Assembly (NCBI RefSeq): GCF_000023585.1
Contig: NC_012914.1
Location: 1,436,501-1,500,500 of the forward strand
DNA length: 64,000 nt
Origin: Paenibacillus sp. JDR-2
Lineage (GTDB): Bacteria > Bacillota > Bacilli > Paenibacillales > Paenibacillaceae
Direction of reading: 5' to 3'
Part shown: one piece after another, positions 8,356-16,756 of the stretch
Layout of the letters: every line of letters begins with the position of its first letter
Position numbering within the stretch: the first letter of the stretch is position 1
Program-made: the position numbers and the translations under genes
The notes under the pieces: model-generated
Database searches by the model: none
Told to the model about the DNA's origin: nothing
What the model saw: the letters and a program-made list of their open reading frames with translations, nothing else

Positions 8356-8403
8356 GGAAATGTATCTCCTGGAAGAAAGCCTATGCTTACGAGATACATT
8401 TCC
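8356..8403. repeat. Short palindromic element, perfect 13-bp inverted ends
   Basis: GGAAATGTATCTC (8356-8368) and GAGATACATTTCC (8391-8403) are perfect inverted repeats around a 22-base centre. An outer pair, GTGAAGGA near 8351 and TCCTTCAC near 8432, extends the symmetry. The ends resemble those of the element at 7284-7434 (GGAAATGGATCTCC), so it may be a short relative. Confidence 0.6.
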
Positions 8404-8441
8404 GTAATGACGGTCCCTCACAAAATTCCGCCATCCTTCAC

Positions 8442-8927
8442 TTAATTCTGCTCCCGGCGGAACCCTTCTTCTTTCATGTATTCCTCTACCTCGCCGTACG
8501 CTTCAAACGCCATCTCCAGATTAAGACCCGAATAGACGTACCACATATCGTCTTCCCATTTTACGGTCAGGCTTTGATTCTCTTCGTTTGTCCATAGCTG
8601 GTCTTTCTTCTTGCGGTTGCGCGACGGCTTGGGAGCCGGCTCTTCCTCGCGTACGGAGAGCGAATCGATCGATTGGCGGAGCAGCGTCCGAAGCTGAAGC
8701 TCGTTGTAGTCGCGGATATTGATCATGCCTTTATCGTCCTGGCTGAAATTGCGCAGCAGCCCGGCATACACGAAGCCGTTACCGTTCGGGTGCAGGTGGT
8801 ACACGACATTTTTGCGGTCATATAAGCTGTTCTCGAATTGGAAGTTCACGCGTCCCAAAGATACATCAGTCCGGGTCAGCTCCGGGAACGATTCAATAAT
8901 AGCCAGCTTTTCGTCAAAAGTTAACAT
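8442..8927 (-). CDS. Conserved-looking hypothetical protein
   Basis: I do not recognise this 161-residue protein. It is soluble, with no signal peptide or membrane helix. The N-terminal half (to about residue 95) has an ordered composition with HPNGNG and YAGLL; a basic linker (SRNRKKKDQLW) leads to a shorter C-terminal part with WEDDMWYVYSG. ATG at 8927 is chosen because GGAGG lies five bases upstream; an in-frame ATG at 8942 lacks one. An extended -10 (TGCTATAAT) sits upstream near 8967. It is flanked by repeats on one side and the deaminase gene on the other. Confidence 0.7.
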   Translation of the reverse strand: MLTFDEKLAIIESFPELTRTDVSLGRVNFQFENSLYDRKNVVYHLHPNGNGFVYAGLLRNFSQDDKGMINIRDYNELQLRTLLRQSIDSLSVREEEPAPKPSRNRKKKDQLWTNEENQSLTVKWEDDMWYVYSGLNLEMAFEAYGEVEEYMKEEGFRREQN

Positions 8928-9125
8928 AACATCCTCCATCATCTATCCAAAATGTGCTTCGGCTATTATAGCACAAGCGTCTCCCGCATACGAAGCGCTT
9001 TCCCGACTGTGCGCGGCAACTAAAGAGGCAGGCCCGGTTTAGTCACCGCCACAAAGTTGCTCCGGGCTCGTTTACTCCTCGCGAAGCTCTGACTAAGATA
9101 AGGGAAACGAAGGGAGCGAGAGAAC

Positions 9126-9605
9126 ATGAAGCAGGATCACGCGTATTATTTGAAATATTGCATTGAGGTGTCCCGCCGGTCGAGAGAGAACGGCAATACG
9201 CCGTTTGGCGCGATCCTTGTGAACGAGCAGGGCGAGATTGTCCTGGAGCAGGAGAACGTCGAGCTTACGGAAAAACGATGCACCGGACATGCCGAAACCG
9301 CGCTGATGGAGAAGGCCTCCCATCAATTCGAGCATCATGATCTATGGAACTACACCCTCTACACAACCTTTGAGCCATGCGCGATGTGCTCGGGTGCCAT
9401 CTATTGGGGCAATGTCGGAAAAGTGGTCTACGCCGCGACTGAGGAAGCGCTGCTGAAGCTGACGGGGGATCATGAGCAGAATCCGACGTTTAATCTGCCA
9501 TGCCGGGATATTTTCGCGAAAGGCCAGAAGCCGATCGAAGTAATTGGACCTTTCCCCGAGCTTGAAGAAGAGGTTGTGGCCGTACACAAAGGGTACTGGG
9601 ATTAA
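9126..9605 (+). CDS. Nucleoside/guanine deaminase (CDA fold)
   Basis: A 159-residue zinc deaminase of the cytidine-deaminase fold. Zinc and catalytic residues are clear: HAETALM (His ligand, catalytic Glu) and PCAMCSGAI (two Cys ligands). PFGAILV near the N-terminus and the Asp/Phe-rich C-terminus resemble GuaD guanine deaminases rather than TadA, so a free base or nucleoside substrate is more likely than tRNA. It is a lone gene followed by a terminator. Which base it acts on cannot be fixed by eye. Confidence 0.85.
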   Translation: MKQDHAYYLKYCIEVSRRSRENGNTPFGAILVNEQGEIVLEQENVELTEKRCTGHAETALMEKASHQFEHHDLWNYTLYTTFEPCAMCSGAIYWGNVGKVVYAATEEALLKLTGDHEQNPTFNLPCRDIFAKGQKPIEVIGPFPELEEEVVAVHKGYWD

Positions 9606-9624
9606 AATCTAACAGAAGCTGCCG

Positions 9625-9657
9625 GACGGTCGCCCCAGGCGGGAGGTCGTCTTTTTT
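9625..9657 (+). terminator. Terminator after the deaminase gene
   Basis: Stem GACGGTCGCCC/GGGAGGTCGTC with one mismatch and two wobble pairs, loop CAGGC, then six T. Confidence 0.7.
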
Positions 9658-9701
9658 GTCCTTGCCTTGCATAAGCATGTAGAGGTACGGGCTTACGAAG
9701 T

Positions 9702-9753
9702 AAGAATTACCGCAACTGGCCTAAACATGGCCAATTATGTGGCAATTCTTTTT
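9702..9753 (+). terminator. Terminator-like hairpin abutting the yunB ribosome site
   Basis: Outer stem AAGAATT/AATTCTT extended by interrupted pairs and an inner GGCC-N7-GGCC hairpin, ending in TTTTT directly before AGGAGG. It either insulates yunB from upstream transcripts or attenuates a leader. Confidence 0.55.
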
Positions 9754-9767
9754 AGGAGGCGATGGAA

Positions 9768-10901
9768 GTGACAAAATGGGGACGAAGGGGTTGGATGCTT
9801 CGGTCACTTGGCCTGAGCCGGCAGCAACTATGGTCTAGCCGCCCTTTTGCGAAGGTGAAGCGGGTCAGCTGGGGAAGCAAAATCTCTGCTTCTGGCAGCG
9901 CGCCAAAGCCATGGGGAACAAGCAAGTGGCGGTCACCGCGAAAGCCAAAGCCAGCTGGGAACTGGGGCGGAATGTGGCAGCCGCGCAAACGCCCGGTCAG
10001 ACCGCCCGGAAGAGGCATCAAAACAATGAGCATCAGCTCGGTAGGAAGCGGAGGCGGGGGAACGAGGCTAAAATCCGGCAAACGGCGCACCAAGCTATGG
10101 ATTATCGTTACTGTACTTATCCTTCTTATTGGAACTCTTCAATCCCTTGTTTATATCGAAAAGCATCTGCGTCCGCCTCTTATGAAGGTTGCTCAGCTGC
10201 GGATCAAGCAGGTCGCCACACAGGCGATTAATAAGGCCACGACGGATGAGGTTGTCAGCAATGCCGATTTCGAGAAGCTTATCGATTGGAAAATGAACAG
10301 CGACGGCAAGGTGTCCGGCTTTATGCTGAACTATGCCGAGCATACGAAGATCCGGTCGGAGACGATCAAGACGGTACAGGCAACGCTTGATGAGCTGAAA
10401 GAGATTCCCGAGCATATCCCTGTCGGCAATGCGCTTGGCAGTGCGCTGATCTCGACGTACGGTCCAAGAATTCCGGTCAAGTTCGAGCCGGTTGGAGCCG
10501 TGAAGGTGGACCTGAACACGCGCCAGACGAATGCCGGCATCAATATGATTCTAATCGAAGTGTACATTCATATCGTATCCGAGGTTGCCATTATCGTGCC
10601 GTTTGAGACGGATCCGCAAATTGTGGAGACGGAAATTCCGATCTCGTATCTGCTCGTTGTTGGCGACGTGCCCATGTATTACTACGATAATGAAGGCAAG
10701 GCGGTTGGCGAATCCGCGCCAAACGCTCCGAATATCTCGCTGCCAATGTCGAAGGGCCAAGGGGTTACCCAACAGTCGGACGGAAGCATGCTGAAAGAGC
10801 AGCTGGATTCGGACGATTCCTCGCTGCCTACAAAGAGCGGCAACAATTCGGCCAATAACGCAGGCAACGCGAATGCAGCCAATGCGGGAGGCGGCGGATA
10901 A
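9768..10901 (+). CDS. yunB: Sporulation protein YunB with extended basic N-terminus
   Basis: A YunB-family protein, made in the mother cell during sporulation in Bacillus. The conserved part begins with one membrane helix (about residues 107-125, WIIVTVLILLIGTLQSLV) followed by an extracytoplasmic domain: INKATTDEV, KVSGFMLNY, SALISTYGPRIPVKFEPVG, NTRQTNAGINMILIEVYI. The 377-residue length exceeds the roughly 250 of Bacillus YunB, because about 100 Arg/Lys/Pro/Trp-rich residues precede the helix. GTG at 9768 has GGAGG eight bases upstream. An ATG at 10026 would remove the extension but has only a weak ribosome site. Next to lytH and lipA as in Bacillus. Confidence 0.88.
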   Translation: MTKWGRRGWMLRSLGLSRQQLWSSRPFAKVKRVSWGSKISASGSAPKPWGTSKWRSPRKPKPAGNWGGMWQPRKRPVRPPGRGIKTMSISSVGSGGGGTRLKSGKRRTKLWIIVTVLILLIGTLQSLVYIEKHLRPPLMKVAQLRIKQVATQAINKATTDEVVSNADFEKLIDWKMNSDGKVSGFMLNYAEHTKIRSETIKTVQATLDELKEIPEHIPVGNALGSALISTYGPRIPVKFEPVGAVKVDLNTRQTNAGINMILIEVYIHIVSEVAIIVPFETDPQIVETEIPISYLLVVGDVPMYYYDNEGKAVGESAPNAPNISLPMSKGQGVTQQSDGSMLKEQLDSDDSSLPTKSGNNSANNAGNANAANAGGGG

Positions 10902-10906
10902 AAAAT

Positions 10907-10960
10907 AAAGGGGCACCCCTAAAGGTCGGATCGAAATCGGCCTTTGGGATTGCCCCTTTT
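10907..10960. terminator. Bidirectional terminator between yunB and the M23 peptidase
   Basis: Outer stem AAAGGGGCA/TGCCCCTTT enclosing inner pairs (AAGG/CCTT and CGGAT/ATCGG). It lies between convergent genes and overlaps the stop codon of the minus-strand gene. Confidence 0.8.
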
Positions 10961-12029
10961 ATCTGCTTGCTGCTTTTAACCGGTTCCGCTCATCCTGTTC
11001 CCACCGTCGCAAGAGCGGATAAGGATCAAATGCCCATTCGATAAGCCCGCGATCGCGATAGACTCCGTAATGCAGATGCGGCGGGAATTTGCCTTGCGTT
11101 CCGGGCTTGCCGTAACCGGAGCTGCCAACCCAACCGATCGTTTGACCAGGTTTTACAATCGTACCGATGCCAATGGTCTTATCGAATCCGGACAAATGGG
11201 CGTAATAGTGATAGTAGTTGTTCAAATCCCGGATACCGATCCGCCAGCCTCCGTAAGGATTCCAGCCTTTTATCTCCACGACGCCAAAGCAGGTGCTGCG
11301 GACAGGAATGCCGTGATTGGCGAAAATATCGGTTCCTTCGTGAGTCCGCCGTCCTCCCCAGCCGCGGGCATTGCCCCAGGTGCTGCGGTACGAGTAATTG
11401 GTTCCGACCGGGACGGGAAACGCATGCTCATACAAGTCCAGACGTCCGAAGGTAGCGTAAATATTGGAAAACTGCTGAATACGCTGCACAGCCCTGCTAT
11501 TATGATAATACTCCCATACGCCAATGGAGAAATCGTCTTCCGTAGACCCGCCATATTCAAGCAGTCTGTTCGCTACGGAATACAGCAGGTCGAGATCGTT
11601 GTTGCGGTCGGCAAAGCCGTCTCCGTCTCCGTCACGGCCAACGCCGTTGAACCACTGAATCGAAGCCGGTACGTTATCGGACGAATCCGGATTAAGCGGG
11701 CCGGTCCATTGCTCCTCGTCGATATAGATGCCGACGATACCGCCCAATTGAGGGCGGGCTTTTGGCCTCGCTTTGGACAACGTACGCTCGTATTGGTCAA
11801 CGGCAGCGATACGGTACCAAGGAATGCCGGTAACGGTGCTTAGCCTGTCGTAAAGCTGCTGTCTGCTGGTTAAGGGATCAACCTCTCCTTCCGAAGATTG
11901 GGTTTGAGCAGGTTTGGTGTTGCCAGCATTTGTGTTCGCGTTTTGATTCGGATTTGCATAGCCTGTTTGCCCGGATATTAGCATGGAAGCGACAACGGCA
12001 GCCAAGGCAATAGAAAAAGTCTGTTTCAA
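10959..12029 (-). CDS. lytH: Secreted M23 peptidase, LytH-like sporulation endopeptidase
   Basis: A 356-residue LytM/M23 metallopeptidase. A signal peptide (MKQTFSIALAAVVASMLISG, then QTGYA) is followed by a polar linker and a middle domain. The C-terminal M23 domain has zinc motif HEGTD, YYHYYAH and HLHYG. Bacillus lytH (yunA) lies between yunB and lipA, as here, and cleaves L-Ala-D-Glu bonds during spore cortex maturation; position supports that name more than motifs do. TTG at 12029 is chosen because AAGGGTGG precedes it and the signal peptide starts there. The middle stretch GVGRDGDGDGFADRNND looks like a calcium-binding loop. Confidence 0.82.
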   Translation of the reverse strand: MKQTFSIALAAVVASMLISGQTGYANPNQNANTNAGNTKPAQTQSSEGEVDPLTSRQQLYDRLSTVTGIPWYRIAAVDQYERTLSKARPKARPQLGGIVGIYIDEEQWTGPLNPDSSDNVPASIQWFNGVGRDGDGDGFADRNNDLDLLYSVANRLLEYGGSTEDDFSIGVWEYYHNSRAVQRIQQFSNIYATFGRLDLYEHAFPVPVGTNYSYRSTWGNARGWGGRRTHEGTDIFANHGIPVRSTCFGVVEIKGWNPYGGWRIGIRDLNNYYHYYAHLSGFDKTIGIGTIVKPGQTIGWVGSSGYGKPGTQGKFPPHLHYGVYRDRGLIEWAFDPYPLLRRWEQDERNRLKAASR

Positions 12030-12082
12030 TCGTTCCACCCTTTCGAAAGCTCGAAGCAATATTCGTTATGTTTTGCAAATCA

Positions 12083-12110
12083 TTGGATTTTATCCGAACT
12101 ATGCTATAAT
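12083..12110 (+). promoter_or_regulatory. Promoter of lipA
   Basis: TTGGAT (12083-12088), 16-bp spacer and a perfect TATAAT (12105-12110) with an extended TG. It starts transcription about 40 bases before the lipA ATG. Confidence 0.65.
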
Positions 12111-12160
12111 AAACGGTGAGATTCGACTGTCCAATTGAACGTGAAAGCAGGGAATTCCAT

Positions 12161-13063
12161 ATGAAATCAAGCAAAGAAAAATTGAAAAAGCCGGACTGGC
12201 TTAAAATAAAGCTTACAACCGAAGGCAACTACACCGAAATCAAAGACATGATGCGCACCAAAACGCTGCATACCGTCTGCGAGGAAGCACGTTGCCCGAA
12301 TATTTACGAGTGCTGGGCCAACCGTACGGCAACCTTTATGATTTTGGGTGATATTTGTACGCGCGCCTGCCGCTTTTGTGCCGTTAAGACAGGCCTTCCT
12401 ACGGAGCTTGATCTGCAGGAGCCGCAGCGCGTAGCGGAAGCAGCCGAGCAAATGGGACTGCGCCACTGCGTAGTGACATCCGTTGCCCGCGATGATTTGG
12501 CTGATGGCGGCGCTTCGATTTTTGCCGGTACCATCAAGGCTATTCGCGAGCGGATGCCATTCACTCGCGTAGAAGTACTGATTCCTGATTTTATGGGTAA
12601 TGAAGAGTCGCTGAAGATCGTTATGGATGCGAAGCCGGACATTCTGAACCATAACATCGAGACCGTTGAGCGGATGTCGAACCGCGTGCGCGCGAAAGCG
12701 AAATACAGAAGATCTCTGGAACTTCTGAGACGGGCAAAGGAAATGAATCCGAAGATTCCAACGAAATCCAGTATTATGCTTGGCGTTGGGGAGACCTACG
12801 AAGAAGTGCTGCAGGCGATGGATGATCTTCGCGCGGTAGATTGCAACATTCTGACGCTGGGTCAATATTTGCAGCCTACGCCAAATCACATGCCGATTGA
12901 ACGTTATGTGCACCCGGATGAATTCAAAAGCTTGAAGGAAGAAGGCTATAAACGCGGCTTCCGTCATGTTGAGTCGGGACCGCTGGTACGGAGCTCCTAC
13001 CATGCGCATGAGCAGACCGATTCGGCTGCTGAAGCAGAGGAACGCGAGCTTAGCAACGTATAA
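12161..13063 (+). CDS. lipA: Lipoyl synthase
   Basis: A radical-SAM enzyme that inserts two sulfurs into octanoyl groups on lipoyl domains. Both iron-sulfur motifs are present: the auxiliary cluster C40-x4-C45-x5-C51 ([12 protein letters not shown]) and the radical-SAM cluster C66-x3-C70-x2-C73 (CTRACRFC). [20 protein letters not shown] and GQYLQPT are family landmarks. The 300-residue length is normal. ATG at 12161 has AGCAGGGA upstream. It is followed by yutD with 36 bases between, likely one transcript. Confidence 0.97.
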   Translation: MKSSKEKLKKPDWLKIKLTTEGNYTEIKDMMRTKTLHTVCEEARCPNIYECWANRTATFMILGDICTRACRFCAVKTGLPTELDLQEPQRVAEAAEQMGLRHCVVTSVARDDLADGGASIFAGTIKAIRERMPFTRVEVLIPDFMGNEESLKIVMDAKPDILNHNIETVERMSNRVRAKAKYRRSLELLRRAKEMNPKIPTKSSIMLGVGETYEEVLQAMDDLRAVDCNILTLGQYLQPTPNHMPIERYVHPDEFKSLKEEGYKRGFRHVESGPLVRSSYHAHEQTDSAAEAEERELSNV

Positions 13064-13099
13064 GCTTCTATTGGGGAATTCGAAAGAGGGGAAACGGAA

Positions 13100-13852
13100 T
13101 TGATCCAAATTGGCGGCAAAATATATGAACTTATCCATGAAAATCGCAACGGCTGGAACGCAGATGCGTTCAAGGATCGTTACAGCGAGGTTTTAGAACG
13201 CTACGATTTTATTATTGGCGACTGGGGCTACAGCCAGCTGCGCCTGAAGGGCTTTTTCCGCGATAACCATATGAAAGCAACGAAGGACAGCGCGTATTCC
13301 GGAATGTCCGATTATGTTAACGAATACTGCAATTTCGGCTGCGCGTATTTCGTTCTGGAGAAGACCGGTACGGCTGCAAAGTCTCCGGATGAAGAATCGG
13401 GAGATGAGCAGGAAGCTTCCTCGAAACAGGATACCTATGGGCAGGATAAGATTGATGCCGAGGACGAGCAGGAGGTTGGGGCTTCTTCGCTTGCTGATGC
13501 CGTATTGGCGGGTGCCGCGGCAGCTGCCAGGGAAAGCGCAACCGCGGGAAGAGGCGGCGGACGTCACGCTGAGGATTCGCAGCAGCAACAGCAGCAGCCG
13601 TCCCGACAGCATGGCCAGTCGCATCATCAGCAGCGCAGCGGAAAAGAGCAGCATCGAAGAAGCTATCGTCCTAACGGCAAGAAGCCGATTAGATCGGCTG
13701 CGAACAAGGATGTCGCCGCAGCATCCGAGCAAGCAGCGGTTCATTCTCCGTCCGGTCAGAAGCGTGGAGAGCGTGGAGAGCGGGACAGAAACAAAGAGAA
13801 GAACAAAGAGAACAACAAAGAGAACAACAAAGAACAAGGAAGCCGTCAATAA
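13100..13852 (+). CDS. yutD: YutD-family protein (DUF1027) with long low-complexity tail
   Basis: The first ~90 residues match YutD/DUF1027: YELIHENRNGWN, RYSEVLERYDFIIGDWGYSQLRLKGF, then NEYCNFGCAYFVLE. Function unknown; the gene follows lipA in Bacillus as well. Residues about 95-250 are a disordered tail rich in Gln, Arg, Glu, Asn and Lys, including poly-Gln and a KENNKE repeat near the end whose DNA is itself repetitive (about 13790-13835). Bacillus YutD is about 100 residues, so the tail is an addition. The start is TTG at 13100 after GAGGGGAAA. A terminator follows. Confidence 0.85.
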   Translation: MIQIGGKIYELIHENRNGWNADAFKDRYSEVLERYDFIIGDWGYSQLRLKGFFRDNHMKATKDSAYSGMSDYVNEYCNFGCAYFVLEKTGTAAKSPDEESGDEQEASSKQDTYGQDKIDAEDEQEVGASSLADAVLAGAAAAARESATAGRGGGRHAEDSQQQQQQPSRQHGQSHHQQRSGKEQHRRSYRPNGKKPIRSAANKDVAAASEQAAVHSPSGQKRGERGERDRNKEKNKENNKENNKEQGSRQ

Positions 13853-13860
13853 ACATAATG

Positions 13861-13907
13861 AAAGGGCTGTCCGCAGGTCATCGAGACCGGTGGACAGCCC
13901 TTTTTTT
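13861..13907 (+). terminator. Terminator of lipA-yutD
   Basis: Perfect stem AAAGGGCTGTCC/GGACAGCCC(TTT) and seven T. Confidence 0.85.
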
Positions 13908-13910
13908 CAC

Positions 13911-13964
13911 CGCAATAGAATTTACAAGTTCCACGAAAAGTGGAAACTGAAATTCTATTTGGCG
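13911..13964. repeat. 54-bp hairpin element between yutD and nadK
   Basis: Nested inverted repeat: CGC/GCG, ATAGAATTT/AAATTCTAT and AAGTTCCAC/GTGGAAACT (one mismatch) around a GAAAA loop. It has no T-run and sits right after a strong terminator, so it looks like a dispersed palindromic repeat rather than a terminator. No second copy was found in this window. Confidence 0.5.
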
Positions 13965-14022
13965 ATAAAACCTACCTCTAAACGCGGTCGATCATCTTCA
14001 AGGGACTTCGATAGAGGTTTTC

Positions 14023-14811
14023 TCACATATCGACAAATGCATCACGGACGCGGTTCCAGAACGGGAACGGACGGTACCTTGCAAAGCTGACCTTGCGGGT
14101 AGAGACACTGCAGCGTATGGAGCGGATATCGGTCCGTTGAAGACTGAGATGATCGATCGTTAGCAGCAAGCGCTGTTCCTTTTTCGAAATAATATCGCAG
14201 TGATGATGCTGCGGCAGCAGGAACGACGATCCAAGCGTCCGGTACACGCGGTTGTTAATCGACGCGATCTCGGCAATCTGCAGCGATTCAATGGACGGGT
14301 GAACGATAGCGCCGCCGACGCTTTTGTTGTAAGCCGTGCTTCCAGACGGGGTGGAAATGACGATTCCGTCTCCCCGGAACATTTCGAAAGACTCATCGTT
14401 AACGCTAAGCTGTACGACGAGAGTAGCGTCAACGCCTTTTAGCGTAAATTCGTTTAGCGCCAGGTAGTAATAATTTTGCTCATCGGTCTCCACCGCGATT
14501 TCCGCAAGCGGATAACGGACGAGATGGGGCGTTTCTTCCGCCATCAAGGTGACAAGCGTCTCTAATTCATCTGCTTTCCAGTCGGCGTAAAAGCCAAGAT
14601 GACCCGTATGAATACCAACAAAGGATACATCGGTTACCCGTTCGGTATATTTGTGGAAAGCCTGGAGCAGCGTTCCGTCTCCGCCGATAGACACAATGAT
14701 GTCCGGTGTTTCGTCATGACGCTTAAGTCCGCGTTCTGCCGCCAGCTGATGGAATCGCTCCGCTAATGATTTCGATAATTGATCGCCACGATCGATGACT
14801 GCATATTTCAA
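14023..14811 (-). CDS. nadK: NAD kinase
   Basis: Phosphorylates NAD to NADP using ATP. The 262-residue protein has GGDGT at residues 43-47, the NE-containing motif LNEFTLKG and GDGIVISTPSGSTAYNKSVGGAIVHP. The start is TTG at 14811, with AAGGGG about ten bases upstream. Bacillus has two paralogues; length and spacing fit the PpnKB type, but I would not insist on that. The flanking sequence 13968-14020 has CCTCTA/TAGAGG arms and may be its terminator on the minus strand. Confidence 0.93.
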   Translation of the reverse strand: MKYAVIDRGDQLSKSLAERFHQLAAERGLKRHDETPDIIVSIGGDGTLLQAFHKYTERVTDVSFVGIHTGHLGFYADWKADELETLVTLMAEETPHLVRYPLAEIAVETDEQNYYYLALNEFTLKGVDATLVVQLSVNDESFEMFRGDGIVISTPSGSTAYNKSVGGAIVHPSIESLQIAEIASINNRVYRTLGSSFLLPQHHHCDIISKKEQRLLLTIDHLSLQRTDIRSIRCSVSTRKVSFARYRPFPFWNRVRDAFVDM

Positions 14812-14896
14812 GAAATTTAAACCCCTTCCGGCCTATTGCAAAGATACTAATGATGATATAGGAATATGGCTTCAAATTCAACGCCGATACAAAAGT

Positions 14897-15955
14897 TTAA
14901 GGTGCGAGCCATCCCCATAGTAAATAAACGAGTGCAACGGAGATAAAAGCATGAGCCAGGCGGGCCAGCATTAGCGGCATATAACGCAGATCCGTGCGGC
15001 TTAGCAAGCTTAGCACCTGGGCATGAACGGAAAGCCCTCCCCAAGACAAAATCCATGCGGCAATAGCGGCCTGATGCATCAATCCGGTACCTGCTTCCCC
15101 CGCAGCCCGCGCACCAAGCGTTACCTCGAATAAGCCAAACACTATGGCGTCGGCCAGCTTCGCCGGAAGCCCAACAGCGCCGAACAGTAACCGCAGCCCT
15201 TCGGCCAATGCCTCAACAACGCCAGCATGAGTGAGAAGCTCCATCACAACGGAGAAAAAAACGACAAGTCCGCCTACAACCATCATAAGACGCAGCGCGG
15301 ATTGAATGCTGTCCTGCAGCAGCTTGCCGAGACTTCGGCCATCCAGAAGCCTGGCTTCATGCATCGCTTTGGTTGCTTCAACCAGCCGGGAGCTCCGGCG
15401 TGAAGGCGCCCGCCTTAGGGATTCGGTAACCGGCTCGTGGCGGTCATGGAACCGCATGAGAAGTCCGATAATAAAAGCACCGCCATAGTGGGCGACTGCA
15501 AGCACGGGAGCGAGTGCGGCATTGTGGAAAAAACCGACCGACACTGCACCGATCAGAAAGATCGGATCCGATGTTGTCGTAAAAGCAACAAGCCGCTCGC
15601 CCTCCGCGCGTTTGACAAGGCCCTGCTCCCACAGCTGGGCGGTAAGCCTTGCCCCAACCGGATAGCCGGATACATATCCCATCGTCACGACAAAGCTTCC
15701 GATGCCAGGAAGGCGAAATAATGGCCTCATCAACGGATCTAGCAGCTTGCCGAAGAAATGGACAATCCCGAAGCCGAGCAGCAGCTCGGAAATAACGAAG
15801 AAAGGGAAAAGGGCCGGGAATAAGACCTGCCACCATATCGATAATCCCCGCAGCGCCGACTCGAGAGTTTGGGAGGGGAACACGGCCATCAGCAGGACGA
15901 TGAGCAAGGCGATAAGGCCGGTTATCGATGCCGGCCGGGTAAGCGTTCGGAGCAT
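14897..15955 (-). CDS. ylbJ: Sporulation integral membrane protein YlbJ
   Basis: A 352-residue membrane protein with about eight helices, needed for spore cortex formation in Bacillus. Landmarks are LFPALFPFFVISELLLGFG, GYVSGYPVGARL, FTTTSDPIFLIGAV and a central Arg-rich cytoplasmic loop. The start at 15955 is set by GGAGG eight bases upstream; in-frame ATGs at 15985 and 16006 lack one. Expression in the mother cell is family knowledge. The neighbours (nadK, a 30-aa peptide) are unrelated. Confidence 0.88.
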   Translation of the reverse strand: MLRTLTRPASITGLIALLIVLLMAVFPSQTLESALRGLSIWWQVLFPALFPFFVISELLLGFGIVHFFGKLLDPLMRPLFRLPGIGSFVVTMGYVSGYPVGARLTAQLWEQGLVKRAEGERLVAFTTTSDPIFLIGAVSVGFFHNAALAPVLAVAHYGGAFIIGLLMRFHDRHEPVTESLRRAPSRRSSRLVEATKAMHEARLLDGRSLGKLLQDSIQSALRLMMVVGGLVVFFSVVMELLTHAGVVEALAEGLRLLFGAVGLPAKLADAIVFGLFEVTLGARAAGEAGTGLMHQAAIAAWILSWGGLSVHAQVLSLLSRTDLRYMPLMLARLAHAFISVALVYLLWGWLAP

Positions 15956-16173
15956 GGATGCGTCCTCCTTTGGACTTTTGGACATGCGGAAAAACATAAT
16001 GTACAACCCCTACATGAGGTATATGAAGAAAGGTGGACATCCATCACTACAGGCGTAGTTTTCGCGACGGAAAATTTTTTTCATAATTCTAAGAAAACGC
16101 TTGCAAAAAGGGCTGGACGGTCCGTTTTTTTATGTTACAATGGAGTTACCTTTGAAGGCTTGGAGTGATGATA

Positions 16174-16266
16174 ATGAGTATAATCGCTGGCATTCTGGTC
16201 TGTGCGTTTGTGTATGTCATCCGAGAATCACTGACAGCACCGGGAGAAGAGGACTACGAAGGTTAA
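16174..16266 (+). CDS. 30-residue membrane peptide
   Basis: A short frame starting MSIIAGILVCAFVYVI, one hydrophobic helix followed by a short acidic tail (REmidpoint to EDYEG). It has GGAG eight bases before the ATG, a candidate extended -10 (TGTTACAAT) just upstream, and its own terminator 25 bases after the stop. No homologue is recognised. The combination of ribosome site, helix and terminator makes a real gene likely. Confidence 0.55.
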   Translation: MSIIAGILVCAFVYVIRESLTAPGEEDYEG

Positions 16267-16290
16267 TCGTTGCAGCTAATCAATAATAAT

Positions 16291-16321
16291 CCCGCATTGG
16301 TGACGATGCGGGGTTTTTTTT
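16291..16321 (+). terminator. Terminator after the 30-aa peptide gene
   Basis: Perfect stem CCCGCAT/ATGCGGG, 8-base loop, then eight T. Confidence 0.85.
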
Positions 16322-16365
16322 GTGTTATAATACTAAATACCTACATGATGGAGATGAAATTGACG

Positions 16366-16749
16366 ATGAATAGGAATATAAGCCTTTATGAAGCAATTGG
16401 TGGAGCTGAGACTTTAAGACGAATCGTTGAGTCTTTTTACCCTAAGGTGCAGGCGCATGAGCTGCTTGGTCCACTATTTCCGGAAAACATCATCCCCGTT
16501 ATGGAGAAGCAGATTATGTTTTTAACGCAGTTTTTTGGAGGACCTACGCTGTTTTCCGATGAATACGGCCATCCAATGATGCGGGCGCGGCATATGCCTT
16601 TTCCGATCACGCCGAAGCATGCGGAAGCCTGGCTTGATTGCATGAAGCGGGCACTGCAGGAGGCTTCCGGCCTCGATGAAGAGCTTCAAGCGTACATTAT
16701 TGAGAGATTGTCAGGTCCGGCCAACCATTTTGTGAACACACCCGAATAG
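16366..16749 (+). CDS. Group II truncated haemoglobin
   Basis: A 127-residue globin of the trHbO type (Bacillus YjbI). The B/E-helix region reads LYEAIGGAETLRRIVESFYPKV and QIMFLTQFFGGPTLF, and the proximal-His segment is RARHMPFPITPKHAEAWLDCM. It would bind oxygen, NO or peroxide through haem in the cytoplasm. Start codon is uncertain: ATG at 16366 is used, but a TTG at 16360 is better spaced from GGAG. TGTTATAAT near 16325 is a good extended -10. The DUF2225 gene starts eight bases after its stop. Confidence 0.85.
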   Translation: MNRNISLYEAIGGAETLRRIVESFYPKVQAHELLGPLFPENIIPVMEKQIMFLTQFFGGPTLFSDEYGHPMMRARHMPFPITPKHAEAWLDCMKRALQEASGLDEELQAYIIERLSGPANHFVNTPE

Positions 16750-16756
16750 GAGATGG

